DNA of 64,000 nucleotides from Flavobacterium ardleyense (GTDB taxonomy: Bacteria > Bacteroidota > Bacteroidia > Flavobacteriales > Flavobacteriaceae), in assembly GCF_033547075.1 (NCBI RefSeq), contig NZ_CP137891.1, forward strand, positions 372,001-436,000, given 5' to 3'. This document shows, piece by piece, positions 54,897 to 63,751 of this stretch (positions are counted from its first letter, which is position 1; each line of letters starts with the position of its first letter). The notes below the pieces were generated by a model. That model searched no databases and was not told the origin of the DNA. It saw nothing but the letters and a program-made list of their open reading frames with translations. The translations under genes were made by a program, and so were the position numbers.

Positions 54897-54978
54897 TCTC
54901 CAGATAGCAATCGGGATAGGATTACAAGTTTGCGGGTAGTTGGAGCGAGTAAGGTACGGTGACAAGAAATCCATTCAC

Positions 54979-55007
54979 AAAAAAAGCTCCGAATCTCGGA
55001 GCTTTTT
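54979..55007. terminator. Bidirectional hairpin before the ferredoxin gene end
   Basis: AAAAAGCTCCGA and TCGGAGCTTTTT form a perfect stem with a very short loop and flanking A and T runs on the two sides. It is the natural minus-strand terminator of the ferredoxin/FNR genes. Confidence 0.85.
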
Positions 55008-55075
55008 TATTATATAATTATTCAATTGTAACCTCAGCAACTAAAGCTAAAAGCTGATAGCTGACAGCTAAAATC

Positions 55076-55408
55076 TTATGATTCTGGCGCCAATTCCACA
55101 CAAAGTCCATCAATCTCTTGAGTCAAATTAATCTGACAGCCAAGACGACTATTTTCTTTTACGTTAAAAGCCTCAGACAGCATCGCTTCTTCGTCATCAT
55201 TGCGCTCAGGTAGTGGAACGTCATTGATAACATAACATTGACAAGAAGCACACATCGCCATCCCGCCACAAGTGCCAATTGTGCCTTCGGGAGCAAGCTC
55301 GTACATTCGAACTAGTTCCATTACGTTCATATTCATATCGGTCGGCGCATCAACTGTATGCGAAACTCCATCTCTATCTATTATGGTAATCTTTACGTCT
55401 TGTGACAT
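55076..55408 (-). CDS. 2Fe-2S ferredoxin
   Basis: The protein carries a plant/adrenodoxin-type 2Fe-2S cluster: GTCGGMAMCASCQCYV supplies three Cys and SRLGCQI the fourth. The ATG at 55408 gives 110 residues and is preferred to a TTG two codons upstream. It lies 31 bases downstream of the type 2 ferredoxin-NADP reductase gene on the same strand, so the two are likely electron-transfer partners. Confidence 0.92.
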   Translation of the reverse strand: MSQDVKITIIDRDGVSHTVDAPTDMNMNVMELVRMYELAPEGTIGTCGGMAMCASCQCYVINDVPLPERNDDEEAMLSEAFNVKENSRLGCQINLTQEIDGLCVELAPES

Positions 55409-55439
55409 AATCAAAGTTTTTATAATTTAGAATAAAAGC

Positions 55440-56492
55440 TCACTCAATTGCTTTTACAACTGCTTTCTCAGCTTCTTTTCGAGTTCCATCAAAACCATCA
55501 ATTCCAGCAACAGTAGTGTATTTAAGCACATACTTTTTACCTGGATTCAACATTTGATACACACTCTGACACATCAAAGTCGCTTCGTGGAAACCACAGA
55601 GAATCAACTTCAATTTTCCCGGATACGTATTGACATCGCCAATAGCGTAAATTCCCGGAATATTTGTCTGATAATCTAAAGCGTTATTTACTTTGATAGC
55701 ATTCTTCTCTATTTCCAACCCCCAGTTTGCGATTGCTCCTAATTTTGGCGAAAGCCCAAATAATGGAATCAAATAATCGCAATCTATTGTTCGGCTAGAT
55801 GCTCCTTCCTGAATTGTTACTGCATTTAAATGCTCATCTCCGTGCAGCCCAACCACTTCTCCTGGAGTAATTAATTTAATTTTACCCTGATTTTTTAATT
55901 CCTGTACTTTATCCACAGAATCTAAAGCTCCTCTAAATTCATTACGCCTGTGTACTAAGGTAACTTCGGAAGCGATATCCGAAAGGAAAATACTCCAATC
56001 CAATGCCGAATCTCCACCTCCTGCAATTACAACTTTCTTATCTCTGAATTTCTCCGGATTTTTGATGAAGTATTTGATACCTTTTTTCTCGTAGAATTCA
56101 AGATCTTCAATAATTGGTTTGCGAGGTTCAAAACTTCCAAGACCACCGGCAATTGCAATGGCAGAAGCGTGGTGTTTTGTTCCTTTATTAGTGGTAACTA
56201 TAAAAGTTCCATCTTCTTGTTTGTCGATAGTTTCGGCAGTCTCGCCCAAGGTAAATCCGGGCTGAAACTGTTTGATTTGCTCCATCAAATTATCTACAAG
56301 ATCACCCGCTAATACTTCGGGATAACCCGGAATATCAAAAATAGGCTTCTTTGGATATAATTCGGTTAGCTGCCCTCCCGGTTGTGGAAGAGCATCAATA
56401 ATATGGCATTTAAGTTTTAATAATCCTGCTTCAAAAACGGTAAAAAGTCCTGTGGGACCCGCACCAATAATTAATATATCTGTTTCAATCAT
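55440..56492 (-). CDS. Ferredoxin-NADP reductase, type 2 (YumC-like)
   Basis: This FAD- and NADPH-binding protein has the thioredoxin reductase fold. The FAD loop is ILIIGAGPTGLFTVFEAG, with PQPGGQLTELYPKKPIFDIPGYP, the NADP loop VVIAGGGDSALDW and the second FAD motif IPGIYAIGDVNTYPGKLKLILCG. The redox CxxC of thioredoxin reductase is absent, as is usual for this ferredoxin reductase type. Length is 350 residues. The 2Fe-2S ferredoxin gene follows directly. Confidence 0.92.
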   Translation of the reverse strand: MIETDILIIGAGPTGLFTVFEAGLLKLKCHIIDALPQPGGQLTELYPKKPIFDIPGYPEVLAGDLVDNLMEQIKQFQPGFTLGETAETIDKQEDGTFIVTTNKGTKHHASAIAIAGGLGSFEPRKPIIEDLEFYEKKGIKYFIKNPEKFRDKKVVIAGGGDSALDWSIFLSDIASEVTLVHRRNEFRGALDSVDKVQELKNQGKIKLITPGEVVGLHGDEHLNAVTIQEGASSRTIDCDYLIPLFGLSPKLGAIANWGLEIEKNAIKVNNALDYQTNIPGIYAIGDVNTYPGKLKLILCGFHEATLMCQSVYQMLNPGKKYVLKYTTVAGIDGFDGTRKEAEKAVVKAIE

Positions 56493-56590
56493 GGTTTAAT
56501 ATTTTCGAAAAGTTTCAACTTGTTTTCATTCGCAAAGGTCGCCTTTCTACTCTGTGGTATCTATGACATTTATCACATCATTAACGAGTC

Positions 56591-57790
56591 TTAAAAAATT
56601 TGATATCCAAGAACAAAAGCCAAAGAAGTAAATTTAGAGTTCCACAATGTACTGTCTGCTAATAACCGTTGCGGACCTAAATACCGAACTTCTGCACTTA
56701 TCTTTTTATATTTGTAACCTGCACCCACCATCAATTGAACTTGAGGTTTGAATAGAATCGGGTATACGTTTTGCTCTATATAATAATTTTTATCATTTAT
56801 TTTGATTGCGTAAACTAAACCTCCATTTACAAATATTTTTGATTCTGATTTAAGAAACATATAGTGCCGAATTCCCATTTGAAACTCAATTGCTTTATAA
56901 TCTACAGTACCTGTAAACATAGTTTGATCTCCTTCACCTTTAAAGGCAGCGTACACTGGCTCAAAAAGAATGGACCACTTATTTCTATTAAATGGCAAAA
57001 TTACTTCGGCTTCAAGCCCTACTCTAAGTTGAGTATTATCGCCGTAATCGTAGCTAAATCGCGCATCACTATTATGGTCTATAGAAAAAGAATTTTGCAC
57101 AACACCTGCCCTAATGCCAAGATGAAATTTGGTTTCACCTGACTCCGCAACGTCCACGGTGTCGCCCATGCAAGCATTGTATTTTTTAAAAAATCGCACA
57201 AAATCACCCTCGAAGTAATTTACATTTTTAGCTCTATTCTCAGTTATATCGTCACATTTTAAATCTGAGTACAATTGACGTTTAAACATATTATTGGAAT
57301 ACTTCTTTCTGTTTCCAATTGCATCTGTAACATAATAATTCTTACGAACCAATTGCTTAATTGGGGCTTGATTTACTTCGTAAAAATAAGTTGTAAATGA
57401 TCCATCCGCATAACCATATAGATTTGCAGCTCCCTTTACAATTTCTTTAAGCAATAATGTTTCTGTTTTATAAACCGATTCTCTTTGCTCTGTAACAGGA
57501 GAAAAAACATCCCAACGATCAAGCTCAACGGTTTTACGGATATACTTAGAAAAATCTTCTATTTGAAATTCTTGTACGTTATCAATAGTGGCAATTTGTA
57601 CAGTAGAATCCTCTGTTAATTTATATTCAAAATTGGTCGGATTTGATTTCCACTCCACATCTTTTATTAGACAAGAAACTTTACTTCCTGAATTATCGAT
57701 GAAATAAGCTGGTTTGAAGGTAATTTGTCCTAACATTGAATTAGAGCAAACCATGATAATAAATAGTAGAATTCCAGAAATTTTTTTCAT
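56591..57790 (-). CDS. Outer-membrane beta-barrel-like protein, paralogue A
   Basis: The 399-residue exported protein has a signal peptide (ILLFIIMVCSNSMLGQ). The first 190 residues contain FKPAYFIDNSGSKVSCLIKDVEWKSNPTNFEYKL and a TVELDRWDVFSP segment. The second half is made of amphipathic strands ending in aromatic residues (LVYAIKINDKNYYIEQ, SAEVRYLGPQRLL, FTSLAFVLGYQIF), as in flavobacterial beta-barrel proteins; the terminal Phe fits outer-membrane insertion. Its paralogue lies 275 bases upstream on the same strand at 58066-59259. The function is unknown. Confidence 0.7.
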   Translation of the reverse strand: MKKISGILLFIIMVCSNSMLGQITFKPAYFIDNSGSKVSCLIKDVEWKSNPTNFEYKLTEDSTVQIATIDNVQEFQIEDFSKYIRKTVELDRWDVFSPVTEQRESVYKTETLLLKEIVKGAANLYGYADGSFTTYFYEVNQAPIKQLVRKNYYVTDAIGNRKKYSNNMFKRQLYSDLKCDDITENRAKNVNYFEGDFVRFFKKYNACMGDTVDVAESGETKFHLGIRAGVVQNSFSIDHNSDARFSYDYGDNTQLRVGLEAEVILPFNRNKWSILFEPVYAAFKGEGDQTMFTGTVDYKAIEFQMGIRHYMFLKSESKIFVNGGLVYAIKINDKNYYIEQNVYPILFKPQVQLMVGAGYKYKKISAEVRYLGPQRLLADSTLWNSKFTSLAFVLGYQIF

Positions 57791-58065
57791 TGGTAACTGT
57801 CGATTAGTATTGGGTCAATTATTAGTAATTTTTCTTATTATAAGTTTGAAAAAAGGTTATTGCCATCTACCTAAATCTGAAATAGTAAATAGCGCTACAT
57901 AATCCTTTATATTGTAAACAATTTCTACACTCACTCCTGAGGCAATGGGCAATAAAATGCTATTGGCACTTTTTCGTATCGGAAATAATCAATTTAACGT
58001 GGAGATTATTTATTTTCTTGTTACAATAAATAAACTATCTCAAATTAAAAAAGTTGTGATTAAAT
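57791..58065. other. Spacer between the two paralogous outer-membrane genes
   Basis: Nothing recognisable lies in this AT-rich interval. No terminator stem and no full TAnnTTTG box in a useful place was found, so it is unclear whether the two paralogues are co-transcribed. Confidence 0.45.
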
Positions 58066-59259
58066 TTAGAAAATAGTATAACCTAAAATGAAGGAGTAGG
58101 AAGTATAATTAGCATTCCAAGTACTGTGATTAATTATCATTGATTGGTTTCCAATATATCTAAATTCTGCACTAATTTTTTTATACTTGTAGCCCGCCCC
58201 TAAAACAATTTGGAAACCTAAATCAATATCTACGGATGTTGGTCGTCCAGATGGAGCGTAAACAGCATTATTTAAATCTTTACTATATAAGAAACCCGCG
58301 TTCAAAAATAATTTCGAATTACTTTTAAGGAACATATAATGTCTCGCCACCAAGTGCAATTCTAATGCTTGATAATCAATATCATCGGTATAGTCGGACC
58401 CATCCCCATCACCTTTATATGATGTATAAGCAGGCTCTAATGCAATTGCCCATTTACCTCTATTAAATGGTAATAAACTCTCAAACTCTACCCCAACTCG
58501 AAAATTTGTTTTCGCTCCAAAGTCGTAAGCGTAATTTTGATAGACGAGGTGACGCACGTCGACTTGATTACTACTCAAACCGATTCTAGGTGTAATATGA
58601 ATTTTTGTCTTAAGTGCCGAAGCCATCTCCGTCTGACCATTATCACCATTATACTTTTGAAAAACATCTATCAACTCTGATCTAAAATAGGAAAGATTGT
58701 TAATTTTTGAAGCCTTTACTTTATCGCCCAGCAACTCCGATTCTAATTGCTTCTTGTAAAGGTCATTTTTGTAGACAATATCTTTAACACCATCATTGAT
58801 AACATATTGTTTTTGAATCAATTGCTGTGGGTTTTTGCCGTCAATGCTATAAAAGTATGTATTAAAACTATTTTCAGAATAGGAATATAATGTTGCAGCA
58901 CCTTCCACTAAAGTTCTAAGAAACAATGTTTCAGTTTTAAAGATAGGCCCCTTTTGCACTGTAGGAGGAGAAAATTTATCCCAACGATCTATCTCAACCG
59001 TCTTTCGAGTATACTTGACGCCTTCGCCAACTTGAAATTCCCGAACATTATCAATAACCGCAACTTGCACAATCTCATTCTCGGATAGTTTGAATTCAAA
59101 AGTGGTTGGGTTGGATTTCCAATCTACGTCTTTGATAAGACAATCTATTTTAGTCCCCGAATTATCTACATAAAAGGCTGGTTTGAATGTAATTTGAGCA
59201 ACAAGTGAATTAGACACTACAAGAAAGAACAGCAATAAAATATTGTAAATATTTTTCAT
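58066..59259 (-). CDS. Outer-membrane beta-barrel-like protein, paralogue B
   Basis: The 397-residue protein is collinear with paralogue A: signal peptide (ILLLFFLVVSNSLVAQ), FKPAFYVDNSGTKIDCLIKDVDWKSNPTTFEFKL, TVEIDRWDKFSPP, then a strand-rich half ending YTSYSFILGYTIF. The central region between about residues 140 and 240 diverges most, while the first 120 residues and the barrel framework are conserved. It probably arose by tandem duplication. The substrate is unknown. Confidence 0.7.
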   Translation of the reverse strand: MKNIYNILLLFFLVVSNSLVAQITFKPAFYVDNSGTKIDCLIKDVDWKSNPTTFEFKLSENEIVQVAVIDNVREFQVGEGVKYTRKTVEIDRWDKFSPPTVQKGPIFKTETLFLRTLVEGAATLYSYSENSFNTYFYSIDGKNPQQLIQKQYVINDGVKDIVYKNDLYKKQLESELLGDKVKASKINNLSYFRSELIDVFQKYNGDNGQTEMASALKTKIHITPRIGLSSNQVDVRHLVYQNYAYDFGAKTNFRVGVEFESLLPFNRGKWAIALEPAYTSYKGDGDGSDYTDDIDYQALELHLVARHYMFLKSNSKLFLNAGFLYSKDLNNAVYAPSGRPTSVDIDLGFQIVLGAGYKYKKISAEFRYIGNQSMIINHSTWNANYTSYSFILGYTIF

Positions 59260-59303
59260 AGGCAGGAGTTATTAAAGTGGATATTTTTAGGCTTTTAAAA
59301 GAA

Positions 59304-59546
59304 CTACAAACCAATATTTGTTACAGTTTCAATTTGTGGAGCAAACTTTTTAATAGTCGTTTCTACTCCCGCTCTCAGCGTCATCTGATTGACGGTGCAA
59401 CCTACACAAGCACCCTGCAACTGGACTGTAACATGTCTGTCGTCAGTAATACCAATAAGCTTAATATCGCCTCCATCTGATTTTAGAAATGGTCTGATTT
59501 CCTCTAATGCGCGTTGTACCTCAATTGTTAATTCGTCTGTTGTCAT
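59304..59546 (-). CDS. NifU-like Fe-S scaffold (Nfu domain)
   Basis: This 80-residue stand-alone Nfu domain carries the CxxC motif (GACVGCTVNQMTLRAGVETTIKKFAP) that holds a 4Fe-4S cluster for delivery to target proteins. DGGDIKLIGI is the usual start of the fold. It lies 54 bases after the Mrp ATPase gene on the same strand, forming an Fe-S maturation pair. Confidence 0.93.
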   Translation of the reverse strand: MTTDELTIEVQRALEEIRPFLKSDGGDIKLIGITDDRHVTVQLQGACVGCTVNQMTLRAGVETTIKKFAPQIETVTNIGL

Positions 59547-59599
59547 AATAGTAAAATATAAGAATAGCGCGACGCTGATTCTTTATTGATAAATTCGAA

Positions 59600-60730
59600 C
59601 TATTTCCCTTTTACACTCGAGCATCCGGCCATAGTAGTAATTTTAATTGCTTCGGTAGCTGGAAGGTTTTCATTTCTAGCTACAACTTCTTCAACAACAT
59701 TACGAGCTATTTCTTTAAAAACTTCTGAAATTATCGAACCTTCCTGCAGGGCAGCTGGACGACCGATATCTCCTGCTTCTCTTACAGATTGCACTAGTGG
59801 TACTTCTCCAAGGAATGGAACTTTTAAATCCTCAGCTAGGTGGCGGGCACCCGATTGTCCGAAGATATAATATTTGTTATCTGGCAGCTCAGCGGGAGTG
59901 AAATAAGCCATGTTTTCTATAATTCCCAAAACAGGAACATTAATCGCTTCTGACAGAAACATAGAAACACCCTTACGAGCATCTGCAAGTGCAACTGCCT
60001 GTGGTGTACTTACTACGACAGCTCCTGTAATAGGTAAAGCCTGCATAATAGAAAGGTGAATATCTCCTGTACCTGGAGGGAGATCAATCAAAAGAAAATC
60101 TAGTTCTCCCCAGTGACTATCAAAAATCATTTGGTTTAATGCTTTTGATGCCATTGGCCCACGCCACACTACAGCCTGACTTGGAGCGGTAAAGAAACCG
60201 ATAGATAAGATTTTGATTTCGTAACTTTCGATTGGTTTCATTTTTGACTTTCCATCAACCTCCATTGAAGTAGGTTTTGCAGATTCCACGTCAAACATAA
60301 TTGGCATTGATGGTCCGTAAATATCGGCGTCAAGAACTCCAACTTTAAAACCCATTTTACCTAAGGTAACCGCAAGGTTTGCAGTTACAGTAGATTTACC
60401 CACACCTCCCTTACCAGAGGCAACGGCAATAATATTTTTAATTCCAGGAATTTGCTTCCCTTTAATTTCTACTTTCTCTTGAGCTTCCACCTTGATATTT
60501 ACCTTAACGCTAGCTTCGGTTAAAAGCTTTTCGCGAATTGTATTGATAATATCAGTCTCTGCTCTTTTCTTGATATGCATTGCAGGAGTTGCAAGCACAA
60601 GATCTACTATAACTTCATTACCAAATACTACAACGTTGGTGACAGCGCCACTCTCTACCATATTTTTACCTTCTCCGGCAACTGAAATACTTTCTAGGGC
60701 GTTTAAAACTGCTTTTTTATCTAACTTCAT
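59600..60730 (-). CDS. Mrp/ApbC-family Fe-S cluster carrier ATPase
   Basis: This P-loop ATPase of the Mrp/Nbp35 family inserts Fe-S clusters into apoproteins. An N-terminal DUF59-like (FeSCP) domain of about 90 residues precedes the deviant Walker A IIAVASGKGGVGKSTVTANLA and VGVLDADIYGPSMP. The end has the extended IENMAYF segment. Length is 376 residues. A TATCTTTG box lies at 60792-60799. The stop is followed 54 bases later by the Nfu gene. Confidence 0.93.
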   Translation of the reverse strand: MKLDKKAVLNALESISVAGEGKNMVESGAVTNVVVFGNEVIVDLVLATPAMHIKKRAETDIINTIREKLLTEASVKVNIKVEAQEKVEIKGKQIPGIKNIIAVASGKGGVGKSTVTANLAVTLGKMGFKVGVLDADIYGPSMPIMFDVESAKPTSMEVDGKSKMKPIESYEIKILSIGFFTAPSQAVVWRGPMASKALNQMIFDSHWGELDFLLIDLPPGTGDIHLSIMQALPITGAVVVSTPQAVALADARKGVSMFLSEAINVPVLGIIENMAYFTPAELPDNKYYIFGQSGARHLAEDLKVPFLGEVPLVQSVREAGDIGRPAALQEGSIISEVFKEIARNVVEEVVARNENLPATEAIKITTMAGCSSVKGK

Positions 60731-60791
60731 GGATATAAAATATAAAAATTATCAGTTTAGAGTTATTTTTATTTAAACTGATTTCATATTG

Positions 60792-60799
60792 CAAAGATA
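60792..60799 (-). promoter_or_regulatory. -7 box of the Mrp-Nfu unit
   Basis: The minus strand reads TATCTTTG, 61 bases before the Mrp ATG. Confidence 0.45.
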
Positions 60800-60929
60800 G
60801 CTTGAAAAGTTCTGATTTGAAAGATATTTAAATGTATAATTCCCCCGAAGAAGGGCGGAACTCAAGAGTAAATTTTCAGCTACAAATGCGGTATTTTTCC
60901 AAATAGAATGAACTTGGTCTAGGCATACC

Positions 60930-61274
60930 TTAGTATAACACATCCATTGGCGGATTCCAAAAATTTTCTTCGAAATCCTGAAGTTGATTATTTATAACTA
61001 TATGACCTTCACTTTCTAAAAGTTGTTGCATCAAGTTTGTTCCTTGAAAGTGATGCTTGCCGGTAAGAAGACCATTTCTATTTAAAACTCTATGAGCGGG
61101 AACATCGCTCTGATTGTGTACGGCATTGAGTGCCCAACCCACCATTCGGGCAGATTTTGGCGAACCTAAAACTTTCGCAATAGCGCCATAGGAAGTTACT
61201 TTTCCATACGGAATTTTACAAGTAACATTATAAACCCGTTCAAAGAAACTTATCTGCTCCGCTTCATGCTCCAT
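60930..61274 (-). CDS. Alkyltransferase-like protein (MGMT fold, Cys absent)
   Basis: The 114-residue protein belongs to the ATL group of the O6-alkylguanine-DNA alkyltransferase fold: FFERVYNVTCKIPYGKVTSYGAIAKVLGSPKSARMVGWALN, where the helix-turn-helix binds DNA. The catalytic PCHR of MGMT is PAHR here, so no alkyl transfer can occur. ATL proteins bind alkylated DNA and pass it to nucleotide excision repair. It is one base from the LysE-family gene on the same strand. Confidence 0.92.
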   Translation of the reverse strand: MEHEAEQISFFERVYNVTCKIPYGKVTSYGAIAKVLGSPKSARMVGWALNAVHNQSDVPAHRVLNRNGLLTGKHHFQGTNLMQQLLESEGHIVINNQLQDFEENFWNPPMDVLY

Positions 61275-61275
61275 T

Positions 61276-61908
61276 TTACCAATAATGATTTATAATTCGC
61301 AATAGTGTAAAAAAAGCAATTATGCCTGTGGTGCTTCCGATGATATAGTTCATGTTTTTCATAAAGAAAGCCGCTTTCTGTTCTAATTTATTGAAAAAAG
61401 CAATGTAGATATAAAAGGCGCTGAAAGCTCCAAGACCAGAACCAATGACGAAGGACCAAATTTCTGCATTTGAAAAAGAAAAATATTGATAAGATGCCAA
61501 GGTCACACTAATAAAAACATAGAAGGGTACTGGAAACACGTTAATTGCAGACAGAAACATTCCTAAAAAGAACCTACTTTTCTTCGAATGTTTTTCCAGA
61601 TGCTTCTTTTGCGGTGAAATTTTATTTCCTTTTATAAAAAAGAAAATAGTGAGACTTAAAAAAATTGCAAAACCAACCTCTCGTAATAAAAGTGAAATGG
61701 AAGGATTCTTATCAATGATCTCAGCAAAAAAAAGTGAGATTAAGGTCTGCAAAATTACAATCAATGAGGCGCCGCCTGCAAATACGAGAGCTCTCACTCT
61801 TCCCTCTTGCATACTTAATTTTGCCGCAGTCATATTAATCATACCGGGAGGTAAAATTCCTAATGAAGCAGCAAAAAAACCGTAGATAAGCGGCAATATA
61901 AAATTCAT
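61276..61908 (-). CDS. LysE-family transporter
   Basis: This 210-residue membrane protein has about six hydrophobic helices. The first, YGFFAASLGILPPGMINMTAAKLSMQEGRVRALVFAGGASLI, is the conserved start of the LysE/RhtB amino-acid exporter superfamily. A basic loop (KISPQKKHLEKHSKKSR) sits in the middle. Substrate unknown. It lies between trmB and the alkyltransferase-like gene with very small gaps, so the three are probably one unit. Confidence 0.82.
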   Translation of the reverse strand: MNFILPLIYGFFAASLGILPPGMINMTAAKLSMQEGRVRALVFAGGASLIVILQTLISLFFAEIIDKNPSISLLLREVGFAIFLSLTIFFFIKGNKISPQKKHLEKHSKKSRFFLGMFLSAINVFPVPFYVFISVTLASYQYFSFSNAEIWSFVIGSGLGAFSAFYIYIAFFNKLEQKAAFFMKNMNYIIGSTTGIIAFFTLLRIINHYW

Positions 61909-61914
61909 ATTTAT

Positions 61915-62589
61915 CTATTTAATTTTGAATTTTATATATGTAATTGCTTTGTTTACTTGTAGGTATTGATTTTCATAAAACGTCTGAATAGCCGTAACTT
62001 CTTCGGGCGAACCTTCATTTTTGTAGACATCATGATTTGCGTAAAGCACTTCGTGACCTTCTCCATGCAGAAGTCCAAGCGTGTAACCATGCATAAATTC
62101 GCTATCTGTTTTTAGATTCATAACGCCATCAGGTTTTAGAATCCTTTTATAAAGTTGCAAAAACTCTGTATTGGTCATTCTATGCTTGGTGCGTTTGTAT
62201 TTTATTTGTGGATCAGGAAACGTTATCCAGAATTCAGCAACCTCATGTTCAGCAAAAATTCCATCGATGATTTCGATTTGAGTTCTTACAAAGGCAACGT
62301 TGTTCAGATCTGTGTCAGTTGCAGTTTTTGCACCTCTCCAGAAACGCGCTCCTTTAATATCAATTCCCACAAAATTCTTATCAGGAAATCTCTCGGCAAG
62401 ACCTACAGAATATTCTCCTTTACCGCAACCAAGTTCTACTACAATAGGATTGTCATTTTTGAAAAAATCAGAATTCCATTTGCCCTTTAGAGGAAATTCA
62501 TTGCCTACAACTTCTTCTCTCGTTGGCTGAAATACGTTGCTGAATGTGTCGTTCTCTAAAAATCTTTTAAGTTTGTTTTTGCTTCCCAC
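61915..62589 (-). CDS. trmB: tRNA (guanine-N7-)-methyltransferase
   Basis: TrmB methylates G46 of tRNA with SAM. The SAM loop is VVELGCGKGEYSVGLAERFP, followed by FVGIDIKGARFWRGAKTA, and the catalytic segment is FWITFPDPQIKYKRTKHRM. The GTG at 62589 (MGSKNKLKRF) is chosen because the TTG further up falls within the -7 box at 62608-62615. This gives 224 residues, a normal size. Confidence 0.9.
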   Translation of the reverse strand: MGSKNKLKRFLENDTFSNVFQPTREEVVGNEFPLKGKWNSDFFKNDNPIVVELGCGKGEYSVGLAERFPDKNFVGIDIKGARFWRGAKTATDTDLNNVAFVRTQIEIIDGIFAEHEVAEFWITFPDPQIKYKRTKHRMTNTEFLQLYKRILKPDGVMNLKTDSEFMHGYTLGLLHGEGHEVLYANHDVYKNEGSPEEVTAIQTFYENQYLQVNKAITYIKFKIK

Positions 62590-62607
62590 AATAAAATAAT
62601 ATTTTGG

Positions 62608-62615
62608 CAAAATTA
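62608..62615 (-). promoter_or_regulatory. -7 box of the trmB-LysE-ATL unit
   Basis: The minus strand reads TAATTTTG, 18 bases before the GTG start at 62589, and rules out the longer frame. Confidence 0.55.
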
Positions 62616-62674
62616 AGGAAATATATAAAACTTTAGATATATTTATCTTGCTACCTTAATTTACTTTTATTTAT

Positions 62675-63751
62675 ATGTCAAAATCTGATACCGTTTTGAA
62701 AATCAACATCCTTGTAGCACCGCTTAATTGGGGCTTAGGCCACGCCACCCGTTGCATTCCAATAATTCAAGCACTTCTTGAATTAGGTTTCAATCCAATA
62801 ATTGCCTCGGATGGAATGGCATTAATACTATTACAAAAAGAATTTCCAAAACTAAAGTGTCTGGAACTGCCTTCCTACAATATAGAATATCCCGAAAAAG
62901 AGTCGGATTTTAAATTTAAAATGCTTCAAAATATTCCCGGAGTAGTTGACGCGATGTTGGCAGAAAAAAAACTCGTAAAGAAGTGGGTTTCTGAATACAA
63001 TCTAAAAGGAATAATTTCGGATTCACGGTTTGGTGCTTATTCAAAAAAAGTTCCCTCGGTTTTTATTACCCATCAACTAAATGTTCTTAGCGGAAATACT
63101 TCGTGGCTAACCGGAAAAGTTCAGCGACTGATAATTAAAAAATTTGACGAATGTTGGATTCCTGATTCTGAAGCAAAGCCAAATCTGAGCGGAAAATTAG
63201 GGCATCTAAAAAATCCTTCAGATTCAGTTAAATACCTTGGTCCGTTAAGCCGTATGGTGAAAAAGAAAGTACCTCAAAAATATAATCTGATGGTTTTACT
63301 TTCGGGTCCCGAACCTCAACGATCGCTACTAGAGGAAATTTTGACCTCTGAACTTAAAAGCTATACTGGAAACATTATTTTCGTAAGAGGAGTTGTTCAG
63401 GAAGAAAGAACAATCGTAAAGGTTGACAATTGCACTTACTACAACTTTATGACTTCGGAGGAGTTGGAGCAGAAGATTAATGAGAGCGACTTGGTCATTT
63501 GCCGTTCAGGCTATACAACGATTATGGATCTTGCGAAACTTCAGAAAAAAGCACTCCTAATTCCTACTCCTGGACAATATGAACAAGAATATCTTGCAAA
63601 ACGACTGCATAAAAAAGAGATGCTGCCATTTGCAAAGCAAGAAAATTTCAGCATTTCAGATTTGGAAAAAGTGGAAAATTTTAATGGCATACCTGAAATA
63701 AAGGAAGAAGTAAATTGGAAACAACTATTTTGCCTTTTTGAGGGTGAATGA
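62675..63751 (+). CDS. Glycosyltransferase, family 28-like
   Basis: This is a 358-residue GT-B-fold protein. The N-terminal part [36 protein letters not shown] has the Gly-rich start of MurG-like transferases, and the C-terminal part has [69 protein letters not shown], which matches the donor-binding region. The acceptor is unknown. The gene is convergent with the histidine kinase at the window edge, overlapping its end by 27 bases. Confidence 0.85.
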   Translation: MSKSDTVLKINILVAPLNWGLGHATRCIPIIQALLELGFNPIIASDGMALILLQKEFPKLKCLELPSYNIEYPEKESDFKFKMLQNIPGVVDAMLAEKKLVKKWVSEYNLKGIISDSRFGAYSKKVPSVFITHQLNVLSGNTSWLTGKVQRLIIKKFDECWIPDSEAKPNLSGKLGHLKNPSDSVKYLGPLSRMVKKKVPQKYNLMVLLSGPEPQRSLLEEILTSELKSYTGNIIFVRGVVQEERTIVKVDNCTYYNFMTSEELEQKINESDLVICRSGYTTIMDLAKLQKKALLIPTPGQYEQEYLAKRLHKKEMLPFAKQENFSISDLEKVENFNGIPEIKEEVNWKQLFCLFEGE

